DNA of 64,000 nucleotides from NCBI GenBank assembly GCA_045648445.1, contig JAZRNY010000034.1, positions 36,699 through 100,698 of the forward strand, in the 5' to 3' direction. The notes below the pieces were generated by a model. The model was given only the letters and a program-made list of their open reading frames with translations. It made no database searches and was not told the DNA's origin. Made by a program: the position numbers and the translations under genes. Shown here one piece after another: positions 51,181 through 59,061 of the stretch (positions within the stretch are counted from its first letter, which is position 1; every line of letters begins with the position of its first letter). Origin of the DNA: SIG607 sp045648445 (GTDB taxonomy: Bacteria > Bacillota > Clostridia > Oscillospirales > Acutalibacteraceae).

Positions 51181-52329
51181 TTAGTCCTCCTCTATATTTA
51201 TCCATGTTTTTTGTTTGCTGCTTTCAATGATTTTTTCAGTGAGTTTTACTATATAAGCGGCATCTTCGAGAGTTGAATAGATTTTTTCTCCCTGTTTGCC
51301 GTCGTATAGATATTTGTAAAAGGCATAAAAATTGCCTTTGAAGGCATCGTTCCAGCCCTCGGGATGTCCCATAGCAAGATTGGTATAGGGTTTTACTTCG
51401 TTTGAAATAAGATTGGGGTTTCTTATTATTACGCTGTTATCTCCACCGCGTCTGCCTATCCACATTCTGTCGTTTTGTTCTTGACTCCATCCGTAAGAAA
51501 GAAGGGAACCGTTGATTTCAAAATTAAAGTCGCAACCGTGACCTGCAGCATCTTCGGTTACGTGGAATACACCGGTGGCGCCTTTATCGGTCTTAAAGAG
51601 TACTGCTGCGTAATCTTCATTTTTAACGGGAACTTCAATATAATCTTCGCTAACGGCATCCTTAAAGGTTTCTTGCTGTTTAGCAGGTTTTTTTCTTACC
51701 GGAATAACGGTTACGGTGTCCCCCATAACGCTTACGATTTTGTGTCCGGTTACGTGCTGAATAATATCCATCCAATGAGAACCGATGTCTGCAACACAAC
51801 AAGAGTTACCGGCAACTTCAGGTTCAAGTCTCCAACTATAGTCGGTATCGTACATTAGCCAGTCTTGATTATAAGAACCGGTAATAATGCGAATATCGCC
51901 TGCTTCACCTTTTTTTATACGGGCTCTGATTTCCTGAACTAACGGATTCATTCTATAGTTGAAATTTACTGCCGCTTCAACTTCGGGAAATTCTTTTTTG
52001 ACCGCTAAAAGTTTTTTAGCCTCTTCATAATTCATTGTAAGGGGCTTTTCACTAAAAAGATGTTTTCCCGAACGCATAATCTTCTCATTAATTTCCATAT
52101 GTAAAAAGTTGGGAGTGCAGTTGTGAACAACATCAATATCTTTATCACTAAGCAACTCGTCAACACTTGCATAAACCTTTTCAATACCGTATGCATCTGC
52201 TTTTTGTTTTGCCAGTTCATAATTGGTGTCTGCTACGGCGCAAAGTTCACAAATTCCGATACGTCTGATGGCTTCAATATGGCTTTCACCAATATAACCC
52301 ATACCGATAATTCCGACTCTTATCTTCAT
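51181..52329 (-). CDS. Gfo/Idh/MocA family oxidoreductase
   Basis: 382 residues: an NAD(P)-binding Rossmann start VGIIGMGYIGESHIEAI, the family motif SEKPLTM (about 95), and a C-terminal beta-sheet substrate domain with the SCCVADIGSHWMDIIQHVTG helix holding the catalytic Asp/His. These enzymes oxidise or reduce sugars and inositols. It lies three bases upstream of the isomerase-like gene, so the pair probably acts on one sugar. GGGGAG precedes the ATG. Confidence 0.92.
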   Translation of the reverse strand: MKIRVGIIGMGYIGESHIEAIRRIGICELCAVADTNYELAKQKADAYGIEKVYASVDELLSDKDIDVVHNCTPNFLHMEINEKIMRSGKHLFSEKPLTMNYEEAKKLLAVKKEFPEVEAAVNFNYRMNPLVQEIRARIKKGEAGDIRIITGSYNQDWLMYDTDYSWRLEPEVAGNSCCVADIGSHWMDIIQHVTGHKIVSVMGDTVTVIPVRKKPAKQQETFKDAVSEDYIEVPVKNEDYAAVLFKTDKGATGVFHVTEDAAGHGCDFNFEINGSLLSYGWSQEQNDRMWIGRRGGDNSVIIRNPNLISNEVKPYTNLAMGHPEGWNDAFKGNFYAFYKYLYDGKQGEKIYSTLEDAAYIVKLTEKIIESSKQKTWINIEED

Positions 52330-52368
52330 AGTGCGTAAATCTCCCCATTTAAGTTTTTAGTTTACGAG

Positions 52369-52391
52369 ATTATTTTATCAAATAAAATAAT
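52369..52391. promoter_or_regulatory. 23-bp palindrome between divergent genes, candidate operator
   Basis: ATTATTTTAT and ATAAAATAAT form perfect 10-bp arms around CAA, between the oxidoreductase start and the AraC-family promoter. Confidence 0.5.
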
Positions 52392-52441
52392 TGTGTGCAA
52401 TGCAGTTTTTAGGAGGTTTTTTCCTAAAAATTTGCAACCGA

Positions 52442-52470
52442 TTGACAAAAGCAAAAAATTATGTTATACA
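52442..52470 (+). promoter_or_regulatory. Predicted promoter of the cupin/AraC regulator
   Basis: A perfect TTGACA, 17 bases, then TATACA; the GTG start lies 27 bases beyond the -10 box. Confidence 0.8.
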
Positions 52471-52496
52471 TAAACAGGTAAGCGAGGTGCATTTTT

Positions 52497-53303
52497 GTGT
52501 TTTTTCAACCCATAGTTCTTGAGGAAAGCGGTTTTAAACTTAAAACGTTACAAAATGCAGAGTTTCCTATGCATTGGCATAGCGATATAGAAATTCTTTA
52601 TTGTAAAAAAGGCTCTTTCTTTGTTGAAGATGAAGAAAATAAATACGAGGTAAACGACGGCGACGTCATTTTTATGGGTAGTTGTCAACCCCACAGTTTG
52701 TCTTCTCAAGATAAGGTGGAGGGCAGTGTTATCAGTCTTGGTTTTCCTTTTTTCGGCAGTGATTTTGACGAGATAAGAAATTTACATTTTGAAAATCCTG
52801 TTTTAAAAGGCAATCAGGAAATAAAAATAGAATTTGAAGAAATCAGCAAACTTTGCGAAATGAATAAAACCCTTGCGAGTGATTTGGAAATGCGTGGCAG
52901 ACTTTATCATATAGTGTCTATTCTTTTAAAGCATTTAGCAGGTACCGAAAAGGTGACAAAACGTCAGCAGGAAAGACTTTTTGCAGTTTCGAAAATTCAA
53001 AAAGCGCTTGATTTTGTAGCACTGCACTATAGTGAAAATATAACCGTTGAGGAAGCGGCTGCCGTTTCGGGTTACGAAAAAAGTTCTTTTTGCCGCAGTT
53101 TTAAAAACGCGACAAACGCAACCTTTCATAATTACCTAAATATGTACCGCGTTAAAAAGGCAAGGATACTTCTTACCGAAACTAACGACAGCATATCGGC
53201 GATATCTTTTAGAGTAGGTTTTACTCAACACAAAAATTTTTGCCGACTTTTTAAAGAAATGAACGGAACGTCTCCGTCGGATTATAGAAAAAAACACAGA
53301 TAG
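52497..53303 (+). CDS. AraC family regulator with N-terminal cupin domain
   Basis: 268 residues from a GTG start (AGCGAGG upstream). The N-terminal AraC-type cupin (about 15-110) has MHWHSDIEILYCKKGSF and NDGDVIFMGSCQPHSL. The C-terminal double helix-turn-helix (about 165-268) ends HKNFCRLFKEMNGTSPSDYRKK. It is divergent from the oxidoreductase/isomerase operon, and its likely role is sugar-responsive activation of that operon. Confidence 0.9.
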   Translation: MFFQPIVLEESGFKLKTLQNAEFPMHWHSDIEILYCKKGSFFVEDEENKYEVNDGDVIFMGSCQPHSLSSQDKVEGSVISLGFPFFGSDFDEIRNLHFENPVLKGNQEIKIEFEEISKLCEMNKTLASDLEMRGRLYHIVSILLKHLAGTEKVTKRQQERLFAVSKIQKALDFVALHYSENITVEEAAAVSGYEKSSFCRSFKNATNATFHNYLNMYRVKKARILLTETNDSISAISFRVGFTQHKNFCRLFKEMNGTSPSDYRKKHR

Positions 53304-53323
53304 GATTCGAACAAGGTTTTTTG

Positions 53324-53484
53324 TCGGAGTAACGTTACAGTAATCAAGCGTAAACCCGCATAAATATTATGTGGCGTGATGATATACCAAGCCTATCGGC
53401 TTGAATAAAAAATCCTTGTTCCGAAGAACAAGGATTTTTGGTCGGAGTAGCGTTATAGTAATCAAGCACGAACCCGCATAAATA
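53324..53484. repeat. 43-bp direct repeat pair (tRNA-end-like)
   Basis: Copies at 53324-53366 and 53442-53484 (offset 118) share TCGGAGTARCGTTAYAGT followed by AATCAAGC and AACCCGCATAAATA, with a few mismatches. Read on the minus strand, the second copy ends in CTACTCCGACCA, which looks like a tRNA acceptor 3' end with CCA, but no cloverleaf is present. Confidence 0.7.
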
Positions 53485-53843
53485 CTGGTTTTTAGCAGTC
53501 AATAAACAGTGCGAAACCTATATAAAACCTGAAAATGAGGTAAAAAAAGAAAATGCCGATTTCGGCATTTAGAGTGCTATTTTATAAAGTTTATGCCGAA
53601 ATCGGCATTTTGATTTAAACATCAAGGCGAAGCCTTGTATATCATCAAAACTTCAGTTTTGCATATCATCAGCGGCAAAGCCGCTGTATCTCATCAAGCC
53701 GATAGTGGAGGTATGCACATCTACGGTGTGATGATATACGCCGCACGAGTGCGGCAATGATATACACGCTAAAGCGTGATGATATGCCAAGCCTATCGGC
53801 TTGAATAAAAAATCCTTGTTCCGAAGAACAAGGATTTTTGGTC
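53374..53843. repeat. 70-bp direct repeat pair containing a tRNA-type terminator
   Basis: Copies at 53374-53443 and 53774-53843 lie exactly 400 bp apart and differ at one base. Each contains two hairpins: AAGCCTATCGGCTT, and the strong terminator AATCCTTGTT-CCGA-AGAACAAGGATT followed by TTTTTGGTCG. The second copy lies inside the 3' end of the recombinase reading frame. Confidence 0.88.
53624..53837. repeat. Array of short hairpins with shared TATATCATC-type linkers
   Basis: Successive hairpins with different stems are joined by linkers of the form TATATCATC or GATGATATA: AAGGCGAAGCCTT (53624), AAAACTTCAGTTTT (53647), AGCGGCAAAGCCGCT (53671), GCCGCACGAGTGCGGC (53740), CACGCTAAAGCGTG (53765), AAGCCTATCGGCTT (53789) and the terminator (53811). 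The linker changes orientation in the middle, near 53700-53730. Confidence 0.8.
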
Positions 53844-55311
53844 GAGCAGACACGATTAAATCCGAACTTCCTTCGGACGCCTCTTCCAATTCTTTGAAGG
53901 TCACTGTCTGGGTGCCCTTCTGATAGTTGAAGACAAAATCAATGCGGTCATCGTGCAGGAAAACTGCATTTACGAAATTGTCTATCAGTGAACGCCGGTG
54001 TTCCAGCTTTGTGGCATCAAGTTTGCGGAATTGATGTAAGAAGAACTTGATTTTCTTTGGCTCTAATAATGGCCTGAACATTTGCTCTTGTGCGATAGAG
54101 ATTTCCAAATCTTCTTTTCGTGCTTCAAGTTCCTCTAAGCGTTGCTTTGTAGAAGGAGTAAAGATACCATTTTGAATAGCATCAAGCATATTTTTTATAC
54201 TCTTTTCAACCTCACGCAATTCATGTTTAAGTAGTGGTAGGGTGGTGTTTTCTTTCTTCTGAGCAATCATAAGAATATCAACAAGCTCATCAATTGCCTC
54301 ATCATCCATTAGGAAACGCATGATCTGGTTAATAACTATATCTTCAATCCACTCTTTGCGAACTGCTTTCTTGTGGCAACCCTTACGTTTCTTCGCGGTT
54401 GCGCATTTATAATAGCGGTAAATCTTATTGGTGTTACTTGTACCGCTTTCGCCAACCATAAAGGACTCACAATGTCCACAATATAGTTTTGTTGTTAAAA
54501 GGTAATCGTCAATCGCCTTGTGGCTTGACGGTGCCTTTTTTGTTTTGGCGATTCTTTTCTGTACTTCGTTAAATAACTCTATCGGTATGAGTGCAGGAAC
54601 ACCGCCGGGTGTAACGATATCTTTAAATTTATATTCTCCAATGTAGTGGCGATTTTGCAACATTCTTGAAATAGCATCAATAGAAAACTTTCTTCCGATA
54701 GTGTTTCGGTAACCCTTTGCATTAAAGTCATCGGCAATTTGCTTCATCGTTTTGCCATCAAGATAGGCGTTGAATGCTTCGGTTACGATTGGAGCGGTTA
54801 AGGGGTCAACTTCATAAAGTCGATTTTCTTTATTGATTTTATATCCCACCGCAAGAGTGCCACCATTATATTTGCACTTGAGGGCGTTCTCGGTCATACC
54901 ACGATTGATTTTCTGAGCAAGCTCGGCGGAGTAGTATTCAGCCATACCTTCAAACAACGCTTCGATAACAATGCCGTCCGGCCCATCTGAGATTGGCTCG
55001 GTTGCTGATACAACTCGAACGCCATTCTTTTTTAGCAAGTTTTTATAGTGAGCTGAATCAAAACGACCACGAGCAAATCGGTCAAGTTTCCAAACGAGAA
55101 TAACATCAAACATTTTCTTATGACTGTCTTTTATCATCTCTTGGAAAGCGGGACGATTATCCGTCTTGGCAGAATAAGCACGGTCGATGTAATTATGAAG
55201 CAAAGTAATTCCGTTCTTCTCGGCAAAAGCCGTACATTCACGAATCTGACCTTCAATAGATTCCTCACGCTGATGGTCGCTTGAATAGCGAGCGTAAATT
55301 ACACCTTTCAT
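53653..55311 (-). CDS. Large serine recombinase
   Basis: 552 residues: an N-terminal resolvase domain (about 1-150) with the catalytic serine in YARYSSDHQREES (residue 10) and DRFARGRFDS, a recombinase domain (about 160-260), a zinc ribbon (CGHC and CATAKKRKGC), and a coiled coil (about 355-400). Such enzymes integrate and excise mobile elements (TnpX, phage integrases). The last 60 or so residues are encoded by the hairpin array and repeats and are unlikely to be conserved protein. The start is the ATG after GCAGGTG. TnpV and DUF6809 genes at the other end of the region suggest a Tn4451-like origin. Confidence 0.92.
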   Translation of the reverse strand: MKGVIYARYSSDHQREESIEGQIRECTAFAEKNGITLLHNYIDRAYSAKTDNRPAFQEMIKDSHKKMFDVILVWKLDRFARGRFDSAHYKNLLKKNGVRVVSATEPISDGPDGIVIEALFEGMAEYYSAELAQKINRGMTENALKCKYNGGTLAVGYKINKENRLYEVDPLTAPIVTEAFNAYLDGKTMKQIADDFNAKGYRNTIGRKFSIDAISRMLQNRHYIGEYKFKDIVTPGGVPALIPIELFNEVQKRIAKTKKAPSSHKAIDDYLLTTKLYCGHCESFMVGESGTSNTNKIYRYYKCATAKKRKGCHKKAVRKEWIEDIVINQIMRFLMDDEAIDELVDILMIAQKKENTTLPLLKHELREVEKSIKNMLDAIQNGIFTPSTKQRLEELEARKEDLEISIAQEQMFRPLLEPKKIKFFLHQFRKLDATKLEHRRSLIDNFVNAVFLHDDRIDFVFNYQKGTQTVTFKELEEASEGSSDLIVSARPKILVLRNKDFLFKPIGLAYHHALACISLPHSCGVYHHTVDVHTSTIGLMRYSGFAADDMQN

Positions 55312-55504
55312 ACTTTTCACCTGCCTTTATTTTTTGTGGGGTTTTAGGGTCACCCTAACAAGGTGTTTTGTGTACACAAACGCGATGCTTGCTACGGCAA
55401 GTACGCGGGATAGGAGACAAAACGCGAAGCTTGCGAAGACGATGCCGTAAAATTATTTTTGTAAAATGATTATAACATATTTCAATCGACATGTCTACAT
55501 GCAA

Positions 55505-55521
55505 ATCAAAATTATTTTGAT
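55505..55521. promoter_or_regulatory. Palindrome upstream of the HTH gene, candidate autoregulatory operator
   Basis: ATCAAAAT-T-ATTTTGAT is a perfect palindrome. A half-site CAAAATAATTG follows at about 55527, overlapping the promoter. Confidence 0.5.
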
Positions 55522-55537
55522 AAATTCAAAATAATTG

Positions 55538-55566
55538 TTGTTTCTTTTGAGATGGTATGTTATAAT
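55538..55566 (+). promoter_or_regulatory. Predicted promoter of the HTH gene
   Basis: TTGTTT, 17 bases and a perfect TATAAT; 34 bases to the ATG. Confidence 0.7.
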
Positions 55567-55600
55567 TAAAAATGACTTATTGTATCGGGAGGATAACGCA

Positions 55601-55807
55601 ATGGCTCGTTCCTATGATAAATTAAAGAAACTTATGATAGATAAGAAGATTACTAATACCCAACTCAGACAAGCGACTAAAATCACCACTAATGCCATGG
55701 CGAAGATTTGGCGCGATGAGCCGGTATCTATCGAAACCCTCGAAAAAATTTGCTACACCTTAGATTGCAATATTGAAGATATCGTAGAAGTTATTCCTGA
55801 AAAATAA
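55601..55807 (+). CDS. Small Cro/C1-type HTH regulator
   Basis: 68 residues, almost entirely a lambda-repressor-like helix-turn-helix (KITNTQLRQATKITTNAMAKIW and a C-terminal LEKICYTLDCNIEDIVEV). Such single-domain regulators are typical of mobile elements and of restriction-modification controllers. GGGAGG precedes the ATG, and a frame extending upstream has no such site. It is divergent from the recombinase and upstream of the methyltransferase operon, so it may control either. Confidence 0.9.
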   Translation: MARSYDKLKKLMIDKKITNTQLRQATKITTNAMAKIWRDEPVSIETLEKICYTLDCNIEDIVEVIPEK

Positions 55808-56094
55808 CTTCAGCATCTATATTATATACTACTTGCTGTCCGTTATATGGGACTTTAGTTATGTTAAAATAAATTGCAAAGATGGAATCATCTTCGCAAG
55901 CATCGTGTTTGTGATACCACAATGATAACACGACCTTGTCTTCGCAAGCATCGTGTTTTGATATCATTGTCGCGATCTTGTCTTCGCAAGCATCGCGAGT
56001 GGATATCCATACACCGTCTTCGCAAGCATCGCGTTTTTATATAACGCGGCTTGCTACGCCCTTGTTAGGGATGAGTCCCTAATACCCACTCGAA
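55808..56094. other. Repeat-bearing intergenic region after the HTH gene
   Basis: About 290 bases without a gene. The region is filled by the four plus-strand 18-bp repeats and the right TTAGGG hairpin module. No clear promoter for the next gene was found. Confidence 0.6.
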
Positions 56095-56105
56095 AAGGAG
56101 TTATT

Positions 56106-56489
56106 ATGAATCGTATTACACTTAAAAATATTGCAACTGATGAGCTTCGCGTTTTAATAACTACAAGTTCTGTATATTCGGATCTTACCGAAGAAGAATT
56201 AAAAGCCGCTTTAGAGTCTGATGATAAAACACTCGCTAAAATGGTTGTACGACAAATTCAGCCTAAACTCGAAGAAATGCAAAATGCTAATCCTTTTAAG
56301 AAAGCATTTTTGATTTTCAAATATTTGATACTCGGCAACAGAACGGCAACGTGTACTATTCCGCGCGAAGCACTCGAATCCTTTGCTCGCACTATTCTTC
56401 CGGATATAATAGCCTTCTTTGAAACCGAAGAAGGAAATCGCCAATACGAAGAATGGCTCAAAGAGGAAGAAGCAAAGAAAACTGAGTAA
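56106..56489 (+). CDS. Unknown protein upstream of the methyltransferase
   Basis: I do not recognise this 127-residue protein. It is soluble-looking, with an acidic helical N-terminus (LTEEELKAALESDDKTLAKM), a hydrophobic patch (KAFLIFKYLILG, about residues 65-77) and a very acidic C-terminal helix ending in EEWLKEEEAKK. AAAAGGAG precedes the ATG by 6 bases. It sits between the repeat region and the methyltransferase gene with a 55-base gap, so it may be the first gene of the defence operon or belong to the mobile element. Confidence 0.7.
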   Translation: MNRITLKNIATDELRVLITTSSVYSDLTEEELKAALESDDKTLAKMVVRQIQPKLEEMQNANPFKKAFLIFKYLILGNRTATCTIPREALESFARTILPDIIAFFETEEGNRQYEEWLKEEEAKKTE

Positions 56490-56544
56490 ACATACGAGAC
56501 AGTTTTATTAAAAACAAGCCTATGTTATAATCGAGGAGATTTTT

Positions 56545-59061
56545 ATGTTAAAAGACAAAAGCTTAACTTATGTTAGTTTGTTCAGCTCGGCTGGAGTTGG
56601 ATGCTATGGCTTTAAAATGGAAGGGTATCATTGCATAGCTACAAATGAAATCATCGAACGCCGTTTAGCTGTGCAACGTTACAACAATAAATGTGAGTTT
56701 GATTCTGGATATATTGCAGGTGACATCACTCAAGCAGAAACTAAAGAGCAGATTTACAAAGAGATTGATGTATGGAAAAAGAAAGGTAACGACAGAGTGG
56801 ATGTCGTTATTGCGACGCCGCCTTGTCAAGGCATTTCAGTCATCAATCACAAAAAGAACGCCGAAGACATTAACAGAAATAGTCTCGTAGTTGAATCGGT
56901 TGAAATTGTAAAAACCATTCGTCCGAGAGTGTTTGTGTTTGAAAATGTTCAAGCTTTCCAAAAAACCTATTGTATTACCAAAGACGATAAGATTATGAGA
57001 ATCGGTGACTATATTCGCGACACCCTTGGCGACGACTATATAATCACCGGAAAAATCCTTAATTTTATGAATTATGGTTCTAACTCTTCTCGAACAAGAA
57101 CACTTGTTATTGGCATTGATAAGGAATACCGCAACACATTCACACCTTACGATTTGTTCCCGAAATACCGCCCTGAAAAAACATTGCGTGACGTTATCGG
57201 GAATTGTCGCTTCGCCCTCTTGGAGTGGGGAGAAATCTGCGACAACGACTTTTATCATGCATTCCGAACCTATGATTTAGAGATGCGTTCTTGGATCCAT
57301 GATTTAAAGGAGGGCGAGTCGGCATTTGATAACGCTGACCCACTTAAGCGGCCGCACAGAGTGATTGATGGGCAAATTGTAGAAAACGCAAAAAAGAATC
57401 GCGACAAATACACTCGTCAAAAATGGGATCGGTTTGTCCAATGTATTCATACTCGAAATGATCAATTGGCAGCACAAAACACGCTCCACCCTATCGAGGA
57501 CAGAGTTTTCACAATCCGCGAAATAATGGAAATGATGACAATTCCGTATGACTTCAGATGGGTTGATTGCTCTCTGGATGAATTGAATCGTATGGCAGAC
57601 GAAGATAAGAGAAAGGTATATAAGGCAAACGAGGTCAATATTCGCCAGTGTCTCGGAGAAGCAGTACCCACTGAGGTGCTGCGCCAAGTAGCGGAAAGAA
57701 TCAAATGCGAATTCCAAAAGACTAAGATTACTCCAACCGATATCAACCGCTTTATTGCAAATTATAATCTTTCAACACGAGAGTCTATTGATGCATTTGT
57801 TCAAAACAACCCAGAAGAGCTCAGTCTCCCTGAACTCCAAAGAGTAGTAGAACTGTGCAATGCCAAGAGAGAGGAAAATGCAGCATACTTCACTAATAAG
57901 TTCATTGTCAATGAAATTATGGATGTTATTCCTGATTTTGGAAAAGATGAAATTAGAATTCTTGAACCTTCCGTAGGTGCAGGCGGATTTCTTCCTTTCA
58001 TCTTCAAGCGATATGAAAATGTGAAACATGTGATTTTGGACTTGGTTGACATTGATTCCGATGGAATTGCAACATTAAAAATATTGCTCAGCAAAATGGA
58101 GATCCCCAGTAACTTTACCATTAACATATATAACGAAGATTTTCTTCTGTTTGACTCTCCGCAAAGATATGACCTTGCGATTGGAAATCCGCCTTATTCA
58201 AAATTAAAGAATCCAAGTCAAGAGGTCCTCTTAAGAATAGCGTTAAACGAGAATAATGAAACAAAAAATCTTTCGGAAATGTTTTTGGAAAAATGCCTGC
58301 ATATCGCTGATTACACCGCTCTTGTTCTTAACAAGACAATTCTGTCGTCGGGTGAATTTGATAAAACAAGAGATATGCTCCGAAGAATGAAAATTGAAAG
58401 TATTATCGATTTTGGTAGATATGGGTTCACAGGACTTTCTATAGAAACCATCTGTTTAGTGGTAAATTCACGGCAGAAGCCGGCAGATACTTTTATCCAT
58501 AACATGAAATATAATTTCAGAATCTATCAGAAGCAGGAGTATATCACAGATAAAGAGTACCCATATTTTCTCATCTATCGGGATGAGAAGTTCGACGAGG
58601 TTGCAAACAAACTGCAGTTTGATGTTTTTACTGTATTCAGAGATCGTCAGATCACTAAAAAGAACACAACAACTCAAGGCACCAACGGGTATTTACGTGT
58701 AATTAAAGCTCGAAACATATGTGATGACGGAACAATTCAAGACATTGAGGGTTACGACACATATATCAGTCCTGATGTATGTGAAACACTTTCGGTTGCT
58801 AAGTTTTTAGGCAAAGAGGATGTGTACCTCACTCCTAATATGACATACAACCCTCGAGTGATTTCGAACATGCCCGGAATAGTTCCGGACGGATCTGTTG
58901 CGGTTCTTATCCCAAAGCAATGGATGAACCTGACGGATGTGCAGAAAGATTACTTTGCAACTGACGAATATAGACGCTTTTATCTCGTGGCGAGAAATCT
59001 ATCTACGCAGTCAATTAATGTTGATTCAAAAAGTGTCTTCTTCTATGGGGTGTTAAAATGA
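56545..59061 (+). CDS. Fused DNA methyltransferase: C5-cytosine plus N6-adenine domains
   Basis: 838 residues with two catalytic domains. The N-terminal C5 domain has motif I SLFSSAGVGCYGF (11-23), catalytic TPPCQG (Cys94), ENV (133-135), the motif VIII-like NYGSNSSRTRT (176-186) and the motif X-like GEAVP (371-375). The C-terminal gamma-type adenine domain has EPSVGAGGF (474-482, SAM binding) and NPPY (548-551, catalytic), with a probable target-recognition part at 650-838. GAGGAG precedes the ATG. The 4-base overlap with an HNH nuclease gene indicates a restriction-modification system. Two chemistries in one chain suit an asymmetric site, one base modified on each strand. Confidence 0.93.
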   Translation: MLKDKSLTYVSLFSSAGVGCYGFKMEGYHCIATNEIIERRLAVQRYNNKCEFDSGYIAGDITQAETKEQIYKEIDVWKKKGNDRVDVVIATPPCQGISVINHKKNAEDINRNSLVVESVEIVKTIRPRVFVFENVQAFQKTYCITKDDKIMRIGDYIRDTLGDDYIITGKILNFMNYGSNSSRTRTLVIGIDKEYRNTFTPYDLFPKYRPEKTLRDVIGNCRFALLEWGEICDNDFYHAFRTYDLEMRSWIHDLKEGESAFDNADPLKRPHRVIDGQIVENAKKNRDKYTRQKWDRFVQCIHTRNDQLAAQNTLHPIEDRVFTIREIMEMMTIPYDFRWVDCSLDELNRMADEDKRKVYKANEVNIRQCLGEAVPTEVLRQVAERIKCEFQKTKITPTDINRFIANYNLSTRESIDAFVQNNPEELSLPELQRVVELCNAKREENAAYFTNKFIVNEIMDVIPDFGKDEIRILEPSVGAGGFLPFIFKRYENVKHVILDLVDIDSDGIATLKILLSKMEIPSNFTINIYNEDFLLFDSPQRYDLAIGNPPYSKLKNPSQEVLLRIALNENNETKNLSEMFLEKCLHIADYTALVLNKTILSSGEFDKTRDMLRRMKIESIIDFGRYGFTGLSIETICLVVNSRQKPADTFIHNMKYNFRIYQKQEYITDKEYPYFLIYRDEKFDEVANKLQFDVFTVFRDRQITKKNTTTQGTNGYLRVIKARNICDDGTIQDIEGYDTYISPDVCETLSVAKFLGKEDVYLTPNMTYNPRVISNMPGIVPDGSVAVLIPKQWMNLTDVQKDYFATDEYRRFYLVARNLSTQSINVDSKSVFFYGVLK

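Larger units (their letters stand above)
55423..56033. repeat. 18-bp repeat family GTCTTCGCAAGCATCGCG around the HTH gene
   Basis: Four plus-strand copies begin at 55890, 55938, 55980 and 56016, with zero to two mismatches; start-to-start distances shrink 48, 42, 36. One inverted copy with one mismatch lies at 55423-55440 and a partial inverted copy at 55381-55392, on the other side of the small HTH gene. Confidence 0.85.
55344..56082. repeat. Inverted pair of TTAGGG hairpin modules flanking the HTH gene
   Basis: The left module is hairpin TTAGGG-TCA-CCCTAA (55344-55358) followed by CAAGG, then AACGCGATGCTTGC. The right module (56016-56082), read on the minus strand, is hairpin TTAGGG-ACTCAT-CCCTAA, CAAGGG, then AACGCGATGCTTGC. 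The two are imperfect inverted copies bounding about 740 bp. Confidence 0.65.

Noticed and set aside
53301..53311. GGATTCGAAC as the T-arm of a minus-strand tRNA gene after the AraC gene
   Set aside because: No matching acceptor, anticodon or D arms are found in the adjoining sequence; at most a degenerate fragment.
53624..53837. Hairpin array as CRISPR or as a chain of terminators
   Set aside because: The stems differ in sequence and only 9-bp linkers repeat; most hairpins lack T tracts. Only the last is a convincing terminator.
55890..56033. Four 18-bp repeats as a mini CRISPR array
   Set aside because: Intervening sequences are only 18-30 bp and shrink in length, inverted copies exist, and no cas gene is present.
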